Source: Humidesulfovibrio sp. (GTDB lineage: Bacteria; Desulfobacterota; Desulfovibrionia; Desulfovibrionales; Desulfovibrionaceae). From it: a DNA stretch of 64,000 bases. Below are positions 1-7,882 of this stretch, piece after piece. The notes beneath the pieces are model-generated. The model was not told the origin of the DNA. It did not search any database and saw only the letters and a program-made list of their open reading frames with translations. A program made the translations under genes and the position numbers. The stretch's first letter is position 1. Each line of letters opens with the position of its first letter. Location of the stretch: the NCBI RefSeq assembly GCF_031082295.1, contig NZ_JAVHLD010000010.1, positions 40,701 to 104,700 on the forward strand, read 5' to 3'.

Positions 1-603
1 TCCAACTACGGCATCGATCCCGTTGCCGAGGCCAAGGCTCTCTACGCCAAGTACCCCGACCGCCTGTGCATCCACGTTGTCAGCTACGCCGACAACGCCC
101 GCGGCAAGATGGTCGTTGACGAGATCCGCGCGCTGAATCGCTGCACCGTGGTCGGCGATCCCAAGGCCCTGGCCGACGCTGGCGCCCTGAAGCAGTACGT
201 GCGCGACGTGTTCTACGATGTCGTCGAGGACGCCCCGGCCCGCTCCATGGCTCCGGCCGCCGCCTGCGAGTCCATCACCCTCGGCAACATGAACTTCGGC
301 TTCGACAAGTACGCCATCACCCCGGACATGGAGCCCGCCCTGGAGCAGGCCCTGGCAGTGCTGAAGGAGTCCTCCTGCAAGCAGTTCGTGGTTGAAGGCC
401 ACACCGACAGCATCGGCACCGTCGCCTACAACCAGAAGCTCTCCGAGCGTCGCGCCAACTCCGTGGTCAAGTGGCTCACGGGCAAGGGCTTCGACGGCTC
501 CAAGCTCGCCCCCAAGGGCATGGGCAAGCTCGCCCCCAAGTTTGACAACAAGACCGCCGAAGGCCGTCACCTGAACCGCCGCGTCGAGATCCTGAGCAAG
601 TAA
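1..603 (+). CDS. OmpA-family outer-membrane/peptidoglycan-binding protein, 3' part
   Basis: The frame is open from the first base, so the 5' end lies outside the window and 200 residues are visible. Roughly the last 105 residues form an OmpA C-terminal domain. It has the GHTDSIG motif, the NQKLSERRA helix and the closing RRVEI strand, which in this family bind peptidoglycan (diaminopimelate) in the periplasm. The first 80 visible residues look like the end of an alpha/beta domain (strands such as LCIHVVSYAD), possibly a von Willebrand-like or other N-terminal module. That part is not identified with certainty. A strong hairpin follows the stop codon. The OmpA domain is certain; the full architecture is unknown. 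Confidence 0.9.
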   Translation, partial: SNYGIDPVAEAKALYAKYPDRLCIHVVSYADNARGKMVVDEIRALNRCTVVGDPKALADAGALKQYVRDVFYDVVEDAPARSMAPAAACESITLGNMNFGFDKYAITPDMEPALEQALAVLKESSCKQFVVEGHTDSIGTVAYNQKLSERRANSVVKWLTGKGFDGSKLAPKGMGKLAPKFDNKTAEGRHLNRRVEILSK

Positions 604-622
604 GCAAGTCCATTATCGTCCG

Positions 623-652
623 CTGGCTGCGGGACACATGTTCCGCAGCCAG
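623..652 (+). other. Intergenic hairpin after the OmpA-family gene
   Basis: A perfect 10-bp inverted repeat, CTGGCTGCGG and CCGCAGCCAG, with a 10-base loop starts 20 bases after the OmpA stop codon. No T-run follows, so it is not a classical intrinsic terminator. It may protect the 3' end of an abundant ompA mRNA or reduce read-through. A second small stem (CCGGA/TCCGG, 653-665) follows at once and partly covers the ribosome binding site of the next gene. Confidence 0.55.
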
Positions 653-674
653 CCGGACCTTCCGGAGTTCCTTG

Positions 675-1187
675 ATGCGCTTGAAAACCTTCCTGACCGC
701 GCCCCTGCTCTTCCTGGCCATGGCCCCGCAGGCCCTGGCCGTGGAGCCTTTCCTCACGCTGCCCGACACGCCCTCCCAGTCGGGAAACCAGCTTGAGAGC
801 GCCCTGCCGCTTCAAGCCACCGCGCCCGTCTACATGGACCAGCTCCTGGCCCGCGAGCATGAGCGCTTCACGCAGTTCGCCACCGAGCAGATGCACCGCA
901 TGAACGCCAACATCATCGGCGGCAGGCACAGCATGCAGGTGCAGAAGCACGGCAAGAACCAGTACCGCGCGTCCTACAAGGCCATCGACGTGGAGGGCAT
1001 CGTCTGCCAGGTGCGCCGCAGCGAGAGCAACCCCAATTATTACGTGGGCAGCGTCATCTACAAGGAGCACATCCTTGAGAGCATCGCCCAGGCCCCGGAA
1101 GCCTGCCGCAAGGGCCAGTTCGTGCGCGTTTCCGAGAAGTCCAACCGCATCATCTACAGCTCCAAGCATGGCGGCGGCTGGCAATAG
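675..1187 (+). CDS. Small secreted protein of unknown function
   Basis: A 170-residue protein with a clear Sec signal peptide: MRLK, then a hydrophobic stretch ending in AQALA near residue 22. The mature part has no family I recognise. It carries a short helical region (residues about 55-80), a beta-rich segment and two cysteines (in GIVCQV and EACRKG) that could form a periplasmic disulfide. The ATG at 675 is preferred over the TTG at 672 because GGAG at 664-667 sits at normal spacing. It follows the OmpA-family gene by 70 bases on the same strand and may be co-transcribed with it. Export is well supported; function is not known. Confidence 0.8.
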   Translation: MRLKTFLTAPLLFLAMAPQALAVEPFLTLPDTPSQSGNQLESALPLQATAPVYMDQLLAREHERFTQFATEQMHRMNANIIGGRHSMQVQKHGKNQYRASYKAIDVEGIVCQVRRSESNPNYYVGSVIYKEHILESIAQAPEACRKGQFVRVSEKSNRIIYSSKHGGGWQ

Positions 1188-1213
1188 CCCCGTCCCGCCA
1201 AGGGCTTTTCCCC

Positions 1214-2053
1214 ATGTCGAGCGTCCCGACCCACGCTGATGTCCGGTTCTGGCGCGACCAGAGCCTTCCTGGCGTCGAGGCGCGCGCCTCCAGCTACACG
1301 AGCCAGGCCTTCCGCACCCACACCCACGAGAGTTGGTCCGTGGGCCTGGTCGAGTCTGGCAGCACGCGCTTCACCCTCTGCGGCGCGTCTTACGCCGCGA
1401 GCGCAGGGCAACTGGTGGTCATCGGCCCGGGCTTACCCCACGCCTGCAACCCGGACACGGCCTCGGGCATCTCCTACCGCATGTTCTACCTCGCGCCGGG
1501 CTGGCTCGCCGGGGCGTCCCCGGACAACGCTCCGCCGCGCTTCGCCAAGCCCGTGCTGGACGACCCAGGCCTCTTCGCCCTCTTTGGCCAGCTGTTCGCC
1601 GCGCTGTTCCAGGGCGCGGGCGCCGGGGACAGGCAGGCGCTGCTCCTGAGCGCCCTGCGCCTGCTGGTCGCGCGCCACGCCATTCGGCCAGGCCAGTCAG
1701 ACGGAAGCAGGGCCGAAAACCCTGCCGTGGCCAAGGCACGGAAGCGGCTGGCCGCAAATGTGGGGATTTTTGTGCCGCTGGGCGAACTGGCGCAGTCCGC
1801 CGGACTCTCGCCGCACCACTTCCTGCGGGTGTTCAAGGCCGCAACGGGCCTGCCGCCGCACGCCTATCAGATTCAGCAGGCCGTGGAGCACGCCAAGCGG
1901 CTGCTGGCCGGGGGCGCTCCCATCAGCCAGACCGCCCTGGACGCCGGGTTCGCCGACCAGAGCCACTTTTCGCGCATCTTCAGGGAATTCACGGGGGCCA
2001 CGCCCCGGCAGTACCTGACCGGCAGCGTGGGGCGCCAAGCCAAAAGCCTTTAA
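1214..2053 (+). CDS. AraC-family transcriptional regulator
   Basis: A 279-residue regulator. The N-terminal half (about residues 20-150) looks like a cupin-type effector domain, with HTHESWSVGLVESG and a PGLPHACNP segment. The last 100 residues carry the two helix-turn-helix motifs of AraC/XylS proteins: LGELAQSAGLSPHHFLRVFK, and ISQTALDAGFADQSHFSRIF followed by the family signature TGATPRQYL. The ligand and targets cannot be read from the sequence. It starts 26 bases after the preceding secreted-protein gene and ends 4 bases from lgt, which converges on it, so its neighbours give no clue to its regulon. Family assignment is firm. Confidence 0.93.
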   Translation: MSSVPTHADVRFWRDQSLPGVEARASSYTSQAFRTHTHESWSVGLVESGSTRFTLCGASYAASAGQLVVIGPGLPHACNPDTASGISYRMFYLAPGWLAGASPDNAPPRFAKPVLDDPGLFALFGQLFAALFQGAGAGDRQALLLSALRLLVARHAIRPGQSDGSRAENPAVAKARKRLAANVGIFVPLGELAQSAGLSPHHFLRVFKAATGLPPHAYQIQQAVEHAKRLLAGGAPISQTALDAGFADQSHFSRIFREFTGATPRQYLTGSVGRQAKSL

Positions 2054-2057
2054 AGTT

Positions 2058-2840
2058 TCAGGCCGCGGCGGCCCCCTTGCGCAGCATCAGGAAAAGCCCA
2101 AGGGCTATCATGGGCAGGCACAGCACCTGGCCCATGCTCATCCAGCCCATGGCCACAAAGCCCAGCTGGGCGTCCGGCTGCCGGAAGAACTCCACGGAAA
2201 AGCGGAAGGCCCCGTAGCCGATCAGAAACAGCCCGCCCACGGCGCCGGCCTTTCTCGGCCTGGTCGAGTACGCCCACAGGATGACGAACAGGGCCAGGCC
2301 CTCCAGCGCGGCCTCGTAGAGCTGCGAGGGATGGCGCGGCAGCGGCCCGCCCGTGGGGAAGACCATGGCCCAGGGCGCATCGGTGACGCGGCCCCAAAGC
2401 TCGCCGTTGATGAAGTTTCCGAGCCGACCGGCGAGCAGCCCCGGCGGCACCAGCGGCGCCACGAAGTCGCCCACCTCCAGCAGGGACTTGCCGATGCTGC
2501 GGCCATACAGCCAGGCCACCAGGATCACCCCCGCCGCCCCGCCGTGGAAGCTCATGCCACCCCGCCAGATGGAGAGGATCTGCTCGGGGTTGCTCAGGTA
2601 ATAGGACAGGTCGTAGAACAGCACGTAGCCGATGCGCCCGCCCAGCACCACGCCCGCCACGGCCCAGGTAATGAGGTCGTCCACCTGGTTGGCGGTCCAG
2701 CCGGAGCCGGGCCGGGCCGCGCGGCGGCGCGCCAGAAACCATGCGGCGGAAAAGCCCACGGCGTACATGATGCCGTACCAGCGAGCGGCCAGCGGGCCGA
2801 TCTGGAGAGCGATGGGGTTGATCACCGGATATTCGAGCAT
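2058..2840 (-). CDS. lgt: Prolipoprotein diacylglyceryl transferase
   Basis: Inner-membrane enzyme that moves diacylglycerol from phosphatidylglycerol to the lipobox cysteine of prolipoproteins, the first step of lipoprotein maturation. The 260 residues match the normal length and form several hydrophobic helices. The conserved HGG motif (MSFHGGAAG, about residue 95) and the Lgt signature GRLGNFINGELWGR (about residues 137-150) are intact. A good ribosome binding site (GAGGAGG) precedes the ATG. The gene stands alone, divergent from the unknown gene at 3061. Its substrates in this window would include Pal, the BMP protein and the two LIVBP-like lipoproteins. Confidence 0.97.
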   Translation of the reverse strand: MLEYPVINPIALQIGPLAARWYGIMYAVGFSAAWFLARRRAARPGSGWTANQVDDLITWAVAGVVLGGRIGYVLFYDLSYYLSNPEQILSIWRGGMSFHGGAAGVILVAWLYGRSIGKSLLEVGDFVAPLVPPGLLAGRLGNFINGELWGRVTDAPWAMVFPTGGPLPRHPSQLYEAALEGLALFVILWAYSTRPRKAGAVGGLFLIGYGAFRFSVEFFRQPDAQLGFVAMGWMSMGQVLCLPMIALGLFLMLRKGAAAA

Positions 2841-3060
2841 GTGCGCCTCCTCGATAACTGGGCAGGTGCGGAGCGTCCTGGCTTGCAGGCCGCGCTGGCA
2901 ACGCGTGTTTGTTTCCCGCGGAAAAATACGCTAGGGTCGCCTCCGGCCAGCCGGAACCTCTGACTTTTTCCGGCCCGCGTCAACCCCGGATGATCGGCCC
3001 AGCACATCGGCCAAGACGAAAGGCCCGGAAACATGGCCTCGGCCACGACGGAGAAGCAGC

Positions 3061-3807
3061 ATGGACGCGCACAAGGAACTGGACATACTTGAGATGCCTG
3101 TGGAGGCCCTGGCCGCCTACTGGCTCTCCATCAAAAAGCTACTGGACACGAAGAAAGACCTCTCGCTGCTGGCCATCGAGGCCGAGAACACCTCCGAGCC
3201 CTTTGTGCGCCACCTGCTCGACACCGCCCAGGCGGGCTTTTCGCCGGAACTGGCACTGACCCTGGCCAAGGCCAAGCGCGGGGTGCTCCTGACAGAATTC
3301 CGCCGCCGCATGGAGATGATGCGCCGGGCGCTCACCGGCCTGGCCGCTTCGGAAAACCCGCGCCTGACGCTGCTCGGGCTCAACGCGCTGGTCAGCACTT
3401 CGCCCTTCCACGAGCCGCGCACCTTTGAGCTGGCCACGGCGCTCATGACCACCGTGGCGCAGAAGGACGCGGACCTGCCCACCCTGCTCGGCGTGGACCA
3501 CAAGCTCAAGGACGACCGCCTGGTGGTGAAGCTGCTGTTTTACGCCATCAGCACGCGCAGAAGCGGCAAGCAGGCCCTGAACGACTTCCTGCCGCACCTG
3601 CGCGCCGGATTCTTCGCCGAGGGCCTGTCGCTCTGCGCGGACGGCTTCGAGGCAGAGTTCGTGTCGCAGCACCTGGCGAGCATCCGCGACGCCGCGCTTC
3701 TGGCCACGCGCCGCAAGATGGACATGGCCACCCAGCTGTGCCTGGCCATCAAGGCCGGGCTCTCCTACGACGACGTGTTCCGGGTGGCCCGCGCCTACAT
3801 GCTCTAG
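3061..3807 (+). CDS. Conserved-looking all-helical protein of unknown function
   Basis: A 248-residue cytoplasmic protein with no signal peptide or membrane segment. It reads as a series of amphipathic helices rich in Leu, Ala, Lys and Arg. I recognise no catalytic motif or named domain. Repeated helix pairs (for example FVRHLLDTAQAGF, RTFELATALMTTVAQ and VVKLLFYAISTRR) suggest an alpha-solenoid or helical bundle, but that is a guess from composition. It is followed after 33 bases by a lipoprotein gene on the same strand and could be co-transcribed with it. Codon usage matches the surroundings, so it looks native. Confidence 0.8.
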   Translation: MDAHKELDILEMPVEALAAYWLSIKKLLDTKKDLSLLAIEAENTSEPFVRHLLDTAQAGFSPELALTLAKAKRGVLLTEFRRRMEMMRRALTGLAASENPRLTLLGLNALVSTSPFHEPRTFELATALMTTVAQKDADLPTLLGVDHKLKDDRLVVKLLFYAISTRRSGKQALNDFLPHLRAGFFAEGLSLCADGFEAEFVSQHLASIRDAALLATRRKMDMATQLCLAIKAGLSYDDVFRVARAYML

Positions 3808-3846
3808 CCCACCTGACGCCCCAAGCCCCTTTGACGGAGGATGACC

Positions 3847-4839
3847 GTGCGCCGACTCCCCCTGCTTTTCTGCTGCCTGCTCCAGCTCTGCGCGTGCGCC
3901 GCGCCCACGGTCCAGAAGCAGGTGCTCGCCCCCGCCCCGGCGGAGGAGGTCGCACGGCTCACGCGCCTCAAGGTGGTCGCCTTTGACAACGACGCCACGG
4001 GCCAGGTCCGCGCTGCGGTGGAAAATGCCCTGGCCTCGGTGGTGGTGGAAGGTCGGCCCTACTTCACCCTGGTCGGCGCCAACGCTCCGGCAGGCGGCCT
4101 GGGCAAGCCCATGCAGTGGCTGAGCACCAGCAAGCCCACGGCCCGGCCCATCCGCTACGGTTCGGAAGGTACGGTACAAGGCAGCGTGGCCCACAACGGC
4201 TGGACAGACAACCGCTACACCGAAAAGCGCAAGGAGTGCGTGGCCGAGGACGCCAAGGGCACCTGCGTGCTCTGGGCCAACAGGAACATCCCCTGCACCC
4301 GGCGGGTGGCCCGGTTCAGCTTCACGCCCCGCGTGGTCGACAAGGACACGGGAGCCGTGCTTCTGACCCAGGAGTTCACGGAGTCCGGGCAGAGCAGCGC
4401 CTGCCATGACCGGGGCGGGCCAGCCAGCGGCGAAAGCCTGCTCTCCTCCGCTCGCGCCAAGGCCATCGCGCGCTTCCGCGACCACGTCTCCCCGCATGTG
4501 GTGACCATGGACATCCCGCTGCTGACCGACGACGACTCCGGCATGACCTCGCAGGTCAAGGCCGAGATCGCGCGCGGGGTGGACTTCGCCAAGGCCCGGC
4601 AACCCGGCAAGGCCTGCGAGCTCTGGCGCGCTGCCGCCAGCGGATACGAAGCGGGGTACGCCCTGCCCTACCTGTCGGGCGTATGCGCGGAACTCCAGGA
4701 CGACTTCGACCAGGCCGAGGGCTTCTACGCCCTGGCCCAGAGCCGCTCGCCCAAGCCCGTGCCGGAGATCGCCGCGGCCCTTTGGCGCATCAAGACCGCC
4801 CGGGCCGACCAGGACCGGCTGGAGCAGCAGCGCAAGTAG
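3847..4839 (+). CDS. Lipoprotein with C-terminal TPR-like repeats
   Basis: About 330 residues. The N-terminus is a lipoprotein signal: RR, a hydrophobic core, then LCAC, with the lipidated cysteine near residue 18. An ATG lies at 3841, but the GGAGG at 3836-3840 touches it. The in-frame GTG at 3847 has a 6-base spacer and is the better start. The region after the signal (LKVVAFDND, then VRAAVENALASVV) resembles the opening strand and helix of CsgG/TolB-N-like periplasmic domains, only as a hint. Residues about 240-315 (ACELWRAAASGYEAGYALPYLSG, then QAEGFYALAQSRSP) look like TPR or Sel1-type repeats. The role is unknown; a place in an envelope complex is plausible. Confidence 0.82.
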   Translation: MRRLPLLFCCLLQLCACAAPTVQKQVLAPAPAEEVARLTRLKVVAFDNDATGQVRAAVENALASVVVEGRPYFTLVGANAPAGGLGKPMQWLSTSKPTARPIRYGSEGTVQGSVAHNGWTDNRYTEKRKECVAEDAKGTCVLWANRNIPCTRRVARFSFTPRVVDKDTGAVLLTQEFTESGQSSACHDRGGPASGESLLSSARAKAIARFRDHVSPHVVTMDIPLLTDDDSGMTSQVKAEIARGVDFAKARQPGKACELWRAAASGYEAGYALPYLSGVCAELQDDFDQAEGFYALAQSRSPKPVPEIAAALWRIKTARADQDRLEQQRK

Positions 4840-4842
4840 CGT

Positions 4843-5361
4843 TCACAAGCGCTTCCAGTAGAATACGCTGTCCACGGCCATGACCGGAAAGGACTCCGGC
4901 AGCGCGATCTTGTCGATGCGCTCAAAACCGTTCTTTTCGTAAAAACGGTGCGCGGCCTGAAACCGTGTGGTGGTGCCAAGAAAGATGTCGCGCAGTCCGC
5001 TCGCCGCGGCATGCTTCAGCAGCGTGTGCAGCAGCGAGAAGGCAACGCCCGCGCCGCCTAGTTCAGGAGCTGAGGAATAGCCTCGGCGCCAGTCCCGCCG
5101 AACGAACATTTTCCGTAACGCGCCCTGCCCGTTCCCGATATCCAGAAGCGCGATGCTGCCGACCACCTCCCCGCCAGCCCGAGCCACCCAGAAATCGCCA
5201 CAGCCACGGCGGTAGAAGCCCGGCGCGTCCAGCAGGTCGGGTTGGTCCGCAGCCGTTATGGGCAACGCGAATTCGTTTCGCTGGATGGTGCAGATGAGGT
5301 CGAGCATGCCCTGGCGATCGGCGTCGGCATAAGCGGAGATGGCTAAGGCGCGAGCGATCAT
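4843..5361 (-). CDS. GNAT-family N-acetyltransferase
   Basis: A 172-residue acyltransferase of the GNAT fold, which transfers an acetyl group from acetyl-CoA to an amine. The core strand VVGSIALLDIGNGQGALRKM and the C-terminal AAHRFYEKNGFERIDKIALP are typical. The acetyl-CoA loop normally reads R/Q-x-x-G-x-G/A. Here it appears as RRDWRRGYSSAPELGGAGVA, with about eight extra residues (YSSAPELG), which is unusual. It begins 13 bases after the stop of the ABC transporter ATPase gene, so it may be the last gene of the importer operon. Its substrate cannot be inferred. Confidence 0.88.
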   Translation of the reverse strand: MIARALAISAYADADRQGMLDLICTIQRNEFALPITAADQPDLLDAPGFYRRGCGDFWVARAGGEVVGSIALLDIGNGQGALRKMFVRRDWRRGYSSAPELGGAGVAFSLLHTLLKHAAASGLRDIFLGTTTRFQAAHRFYEKNGFERIDKIALPESFPVMAVDSVFYWKRL

Positions 5362-5374
5362 GCCAGTCTCGGCT

Positions 5375-6928
5375 TCAGGACAGCCCGGCCATCATGGAGC
5401 CGATGCGCTCCACCTGAGCCTTGTCCGAGGCCGGGAACAGCCCCATGACGCGCCCCCGGTACAGGACCAGGATGCGGTCGGACAAAAGCAGCGCCTCGGT
5501 CAGGTCACCGGTGACCAGCAGCACGCCCGTGCTCTGGCGGGCCTTGAGCAGGAGCTGCCACACGGCCTCGGTGGCCGCGATGTCGAGCCCCTGGGTGGGC
5601 TGTTCGGCCACCAGCAGGCGGGGATGGCGGCGCATCTCGCGGCCAAGGACGAACTTCTGCAAATTGCCGCCGGAGAGCTGCCAGGCCTGCAGATCGATGC
5701 GGCCGGGCTGCACGTTGTGCGCGAGCACAATCTCTTGCGCGGCCTTGCGCGCGCGGGCCCGGTCCAGCCATATCCCGCGCGAGAAGCCCTCCCGCGTGGT
5801 CAGGAGCAGGTTGTCCGTCAGGTCCAGCGCACGGCAGGTGGCAAGCCCGGAGCGGTCCTCCGGCACCCAGGCCAACGCGCCGTCCCAGTCGTGGTGCTCG
5901 TAAAACTTGTCCCAGTTGTGGCCCAAAAGATCGAGCTGCCCGCTCTCTGGCCGAATGAGGCCGCAGACGGTCTCCACCAGCTGCTGCTGGCCGTTTCCGC
6001 CCACGCCCAGCACGCCCAGCACCTCGCCCTGGCGCAGGTCGAAGCTCACATCGTCCAAGAGCGCGCCGCCCGCGCCCTGCATGGACAGGTTGCGCACGGA
6101 AAGCACCAGGGGACCGGGCTCCACAGGTTCGCGCTCCACGGTGAGGAGCACGTCGCGCCCGACCATGCGCCGGGCCAGGTCCGCCGGGGAGGACACCTCC
6201 GAGGCCAGGAACTCGCCCTCGATGCGCCCCTTGCGCAGCACGGCGATCTCGTCCGCCACGGAGAGCACCTCCTCCAGCTTGTGGGAGATGAACACGATGG
6301 CCTTGCCCTGGGCGCTCATGTTTCGCAGGGCCTCGAACAGCGCCTCGGTCTCCCCTGGGGTGAGCACCGCCGTGGGCTCGTCGAAAATCAGCACATGGCT
6401 CTTGCGGTGCAGCAGCTTCAGAATCTCCACGCGCTGGCGCTCGCCCATGGACAGGTCGCCCACGCGGGCCGCCGGGTCGATGGCCAGCCCGAAGCGCGCG
6501 GCCAGCTCGGCCACAGTGGCCCGCATGGCCTTGGGATCAAGGACGAAGCCTCCCTCCTGTCCCAGGAGCACGTTCTCGGCCACGCTCATGTCCTCCACGA
6601 GCATGAAATGCTGGTAGACCATGCCGATGCCCGCCGCGATGGCCTGTCGCGAGGACGAGAAGGCCATGCGCTTCCCGGCCACCTCGATGTGGCCCTCGTC
6701 GGGCATGAAGCGCCCGGCCAGCATGGCCATCAGGGTGCTCTTGCCCGCGCCGTTCTCTCCCAGCAGCGCCTTGATGCGCCCGGGCATGATGGACAGGCTG
6801 ATGCAGTCGTTGGCCACCACGTGACCGAAGCGCTTGGTCACGCCCGCCAGGCGCACCAGGGGCAGCACGTCCACAGGGCCGATGTCCGGATCATGCAGAT
6901 CAAGAGAGTTGCGCATGGCCTCGCTCAC
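5375..6928 (-). CDS. BMP-type (nucleoside/purine) ABC importer, double ATPase subunit
   Basis: A 517-residue protein with two fused ABC domains, as in RbsA-like and YufO/NupO-type importers. Domain 1 has Walker A GENGAGKST (about residue 57), the signature LSMGERQRVEIL and Walker B VLIFDEPTA. Domain 2 has signature LSGGNLQKFVLGRE and Walker B LLVAEQPTQGLD. Its Walker A position reads GVGGNGQQQL, lacking the GK-S/T residues. This asymmetry is normal for the family and leaves one competent ATP site of standard type. The two permease genes and the binding-protein gene lie just upstream on the same strand with 3 bases or less between this gene and the permeases. It powers import across the inner membrane. 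Confidence 0.95.
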   Translation of the reverse strand: MSEAMRNSLDLHDPDIGPVDVLPLVRLAGVTKRFGHVVANDCISLSIMPGRIKALLGENGAGKSTLMAMLAGRFMPDEGHIEVAGKRMAFSSSRQAIAAGIGMVYQHFMLVEDMSVAENVLLGQEGGFVLDPKAMRATVAELAARFGLAIDPAARVGDLSMGERQRVEILKLLHRKSHVLIFDEPTAVLTPGETEALFEALRNMSAQGKAIVFISHKLEEVLSVADEIAVLRKGRIEGEFLASEVSSPADLARRMVGRDVLLTVEREPVEPGPLVLSVRNLSMQGAGGALLDDVSFDLRQGEVLGVLGVGGNGQQQLVETVCGLIRPESGQLDLLGHNWDKFYEHHDWDGALAWVPEDRSGLATCRALDLTDNLLLTTREGFSRGIWLDRARARKAAQEIVLAHNVQPGRIDLQAWQLSGGNLQKFVLGREMRRHPRLLVAEQPTQGLDIAATEAVWQLLLKARQSTGVLLVTGDLTEALLLSDRILVLYRGRVMGLFPASDKAQVERIGSMMAGLS

Positions 6929-6931
6929 GGC

Positions 6932-7882
6932 CTACCCCACCGGCTCGATGTTCACGCCAAGGGCCGCCGGAGCCGCGGAATTTCTCGCGGTCGGGCCGTT
7001 CTTGCGGGCGCTCCTGGCCCGCGCGGCCGAGAACACCAGCACCACGATGGTCAGCACGTAGGGCAGCATGAGCAGGAGCGACGAGGGCACGTTGGTGCCG
7101 GAGGCCTGCAGCCTGAGCTGGAAGGCCATGACCCCGCCGAAGAGATACGCTCCGGCCACGGCCCGGCCAGGACGCCAGAAGGCGAAGATCACCAGTGCCA
7201 CGGCCACCCAGCCGCGCCCGCCGGACAGGCCGGTTGTCCACAAGTGGGTGTGCGCCAGGGACAGGTATGCCCCGCCCAGGCCGCACAGCAGCCCGCCCAG
7301 CAGCACGCCCGAGAACCGCAACCGCTGCGGGTTCCGCCCTGCGGCGGAGGCGGCGTCCGGCATTTCGCCCGCGGCGCGCAGGCCCAGGCCGAAGCTGGTG
7401 CGCCAAAGCAGAAACCACACCGCCACGGGCGCGAGATAGGACAGGTAGACCAGGGCGTCCTGGCGGAAGAATATGGCGCCCAGCAGCGGGATGTCCGCAA
7501 GCAGCGGCACGGCGAACTGGTGGAAGCCGTCCGTGGACTGGCCGATGTACGGGGTGCCCAGGAAGTTGCACAAACCCACGCCGAAGATGGTCAGCGCCAG
7601 GCCCGAGACCACCTGGTTGCCCAGGAACACCTGGCAAACCACGCCGTGCAGCCCGGCCAAAAGCGCCCCGGCCAGCCCTCCGACGGCAAGGCCCAGCCAG
7701 GCCGATCCGGTCAGGTGGCAGGCCATGAACCCGGCGAAGGACGACAGGGCCATGATGCCCTCCACGCCCAGGTTGAGCACACCGGCGCGTTCGGAGATGA
7801 TCTCGCCCAGGGTGGCGTACAGGATGGGCGTGCCGGCCTGCACCGTGGCCGCCAGCAGCGCGATGATGAGTTCCGGGCTCAT
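6932..7882 (-). CDS. BMP-type ABC importer permease 2
   Basis: A 316-residue inner-membrane permease of the branched-chain/ribose/BMP superfamily (NupQ/YufQ-like). It is almost entirely hydrophobic, with about eight to ten helices. The conserved opening GTPILYATLGEIISERAGVLNLGVEGIM is the hallmark of this subunit. It starts inside the last codons of the other permease gene (4-base overlap), indicating translational coupling. It pairs with that permease to form the translocation pore used with the double ATPase and the BMP lipoprotein. Confidence 0.95.
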   Translation of the reverse strand: MSPELIIALLAATVQAGTPILYATLGEIISERAGVLNLGVEGIMALSSFAGFMACHLTGSAWLGLAVGGLAGALLAGLHGVVCQVFLGNQVVSGLALTIFGVGLCNFLGTPYIGQSTDGFHQFAVPLLADIPLLGAIFFRQDALVYLSYLAPVAVWFLLWRTSFGLGLRAAGEMPDAASAAGRNPQRLRFSGVLLGGLLCGLGGAYLSLAHTHLWTTGLSGGRGWVAVALVIFAFWRPGRAVAGAYLFGGVMAFQLRLQASGTNVPSSLLLMLPYVLTIVVLVFSAARARSARKNGPTARNSAAPAALGVNIEPVG

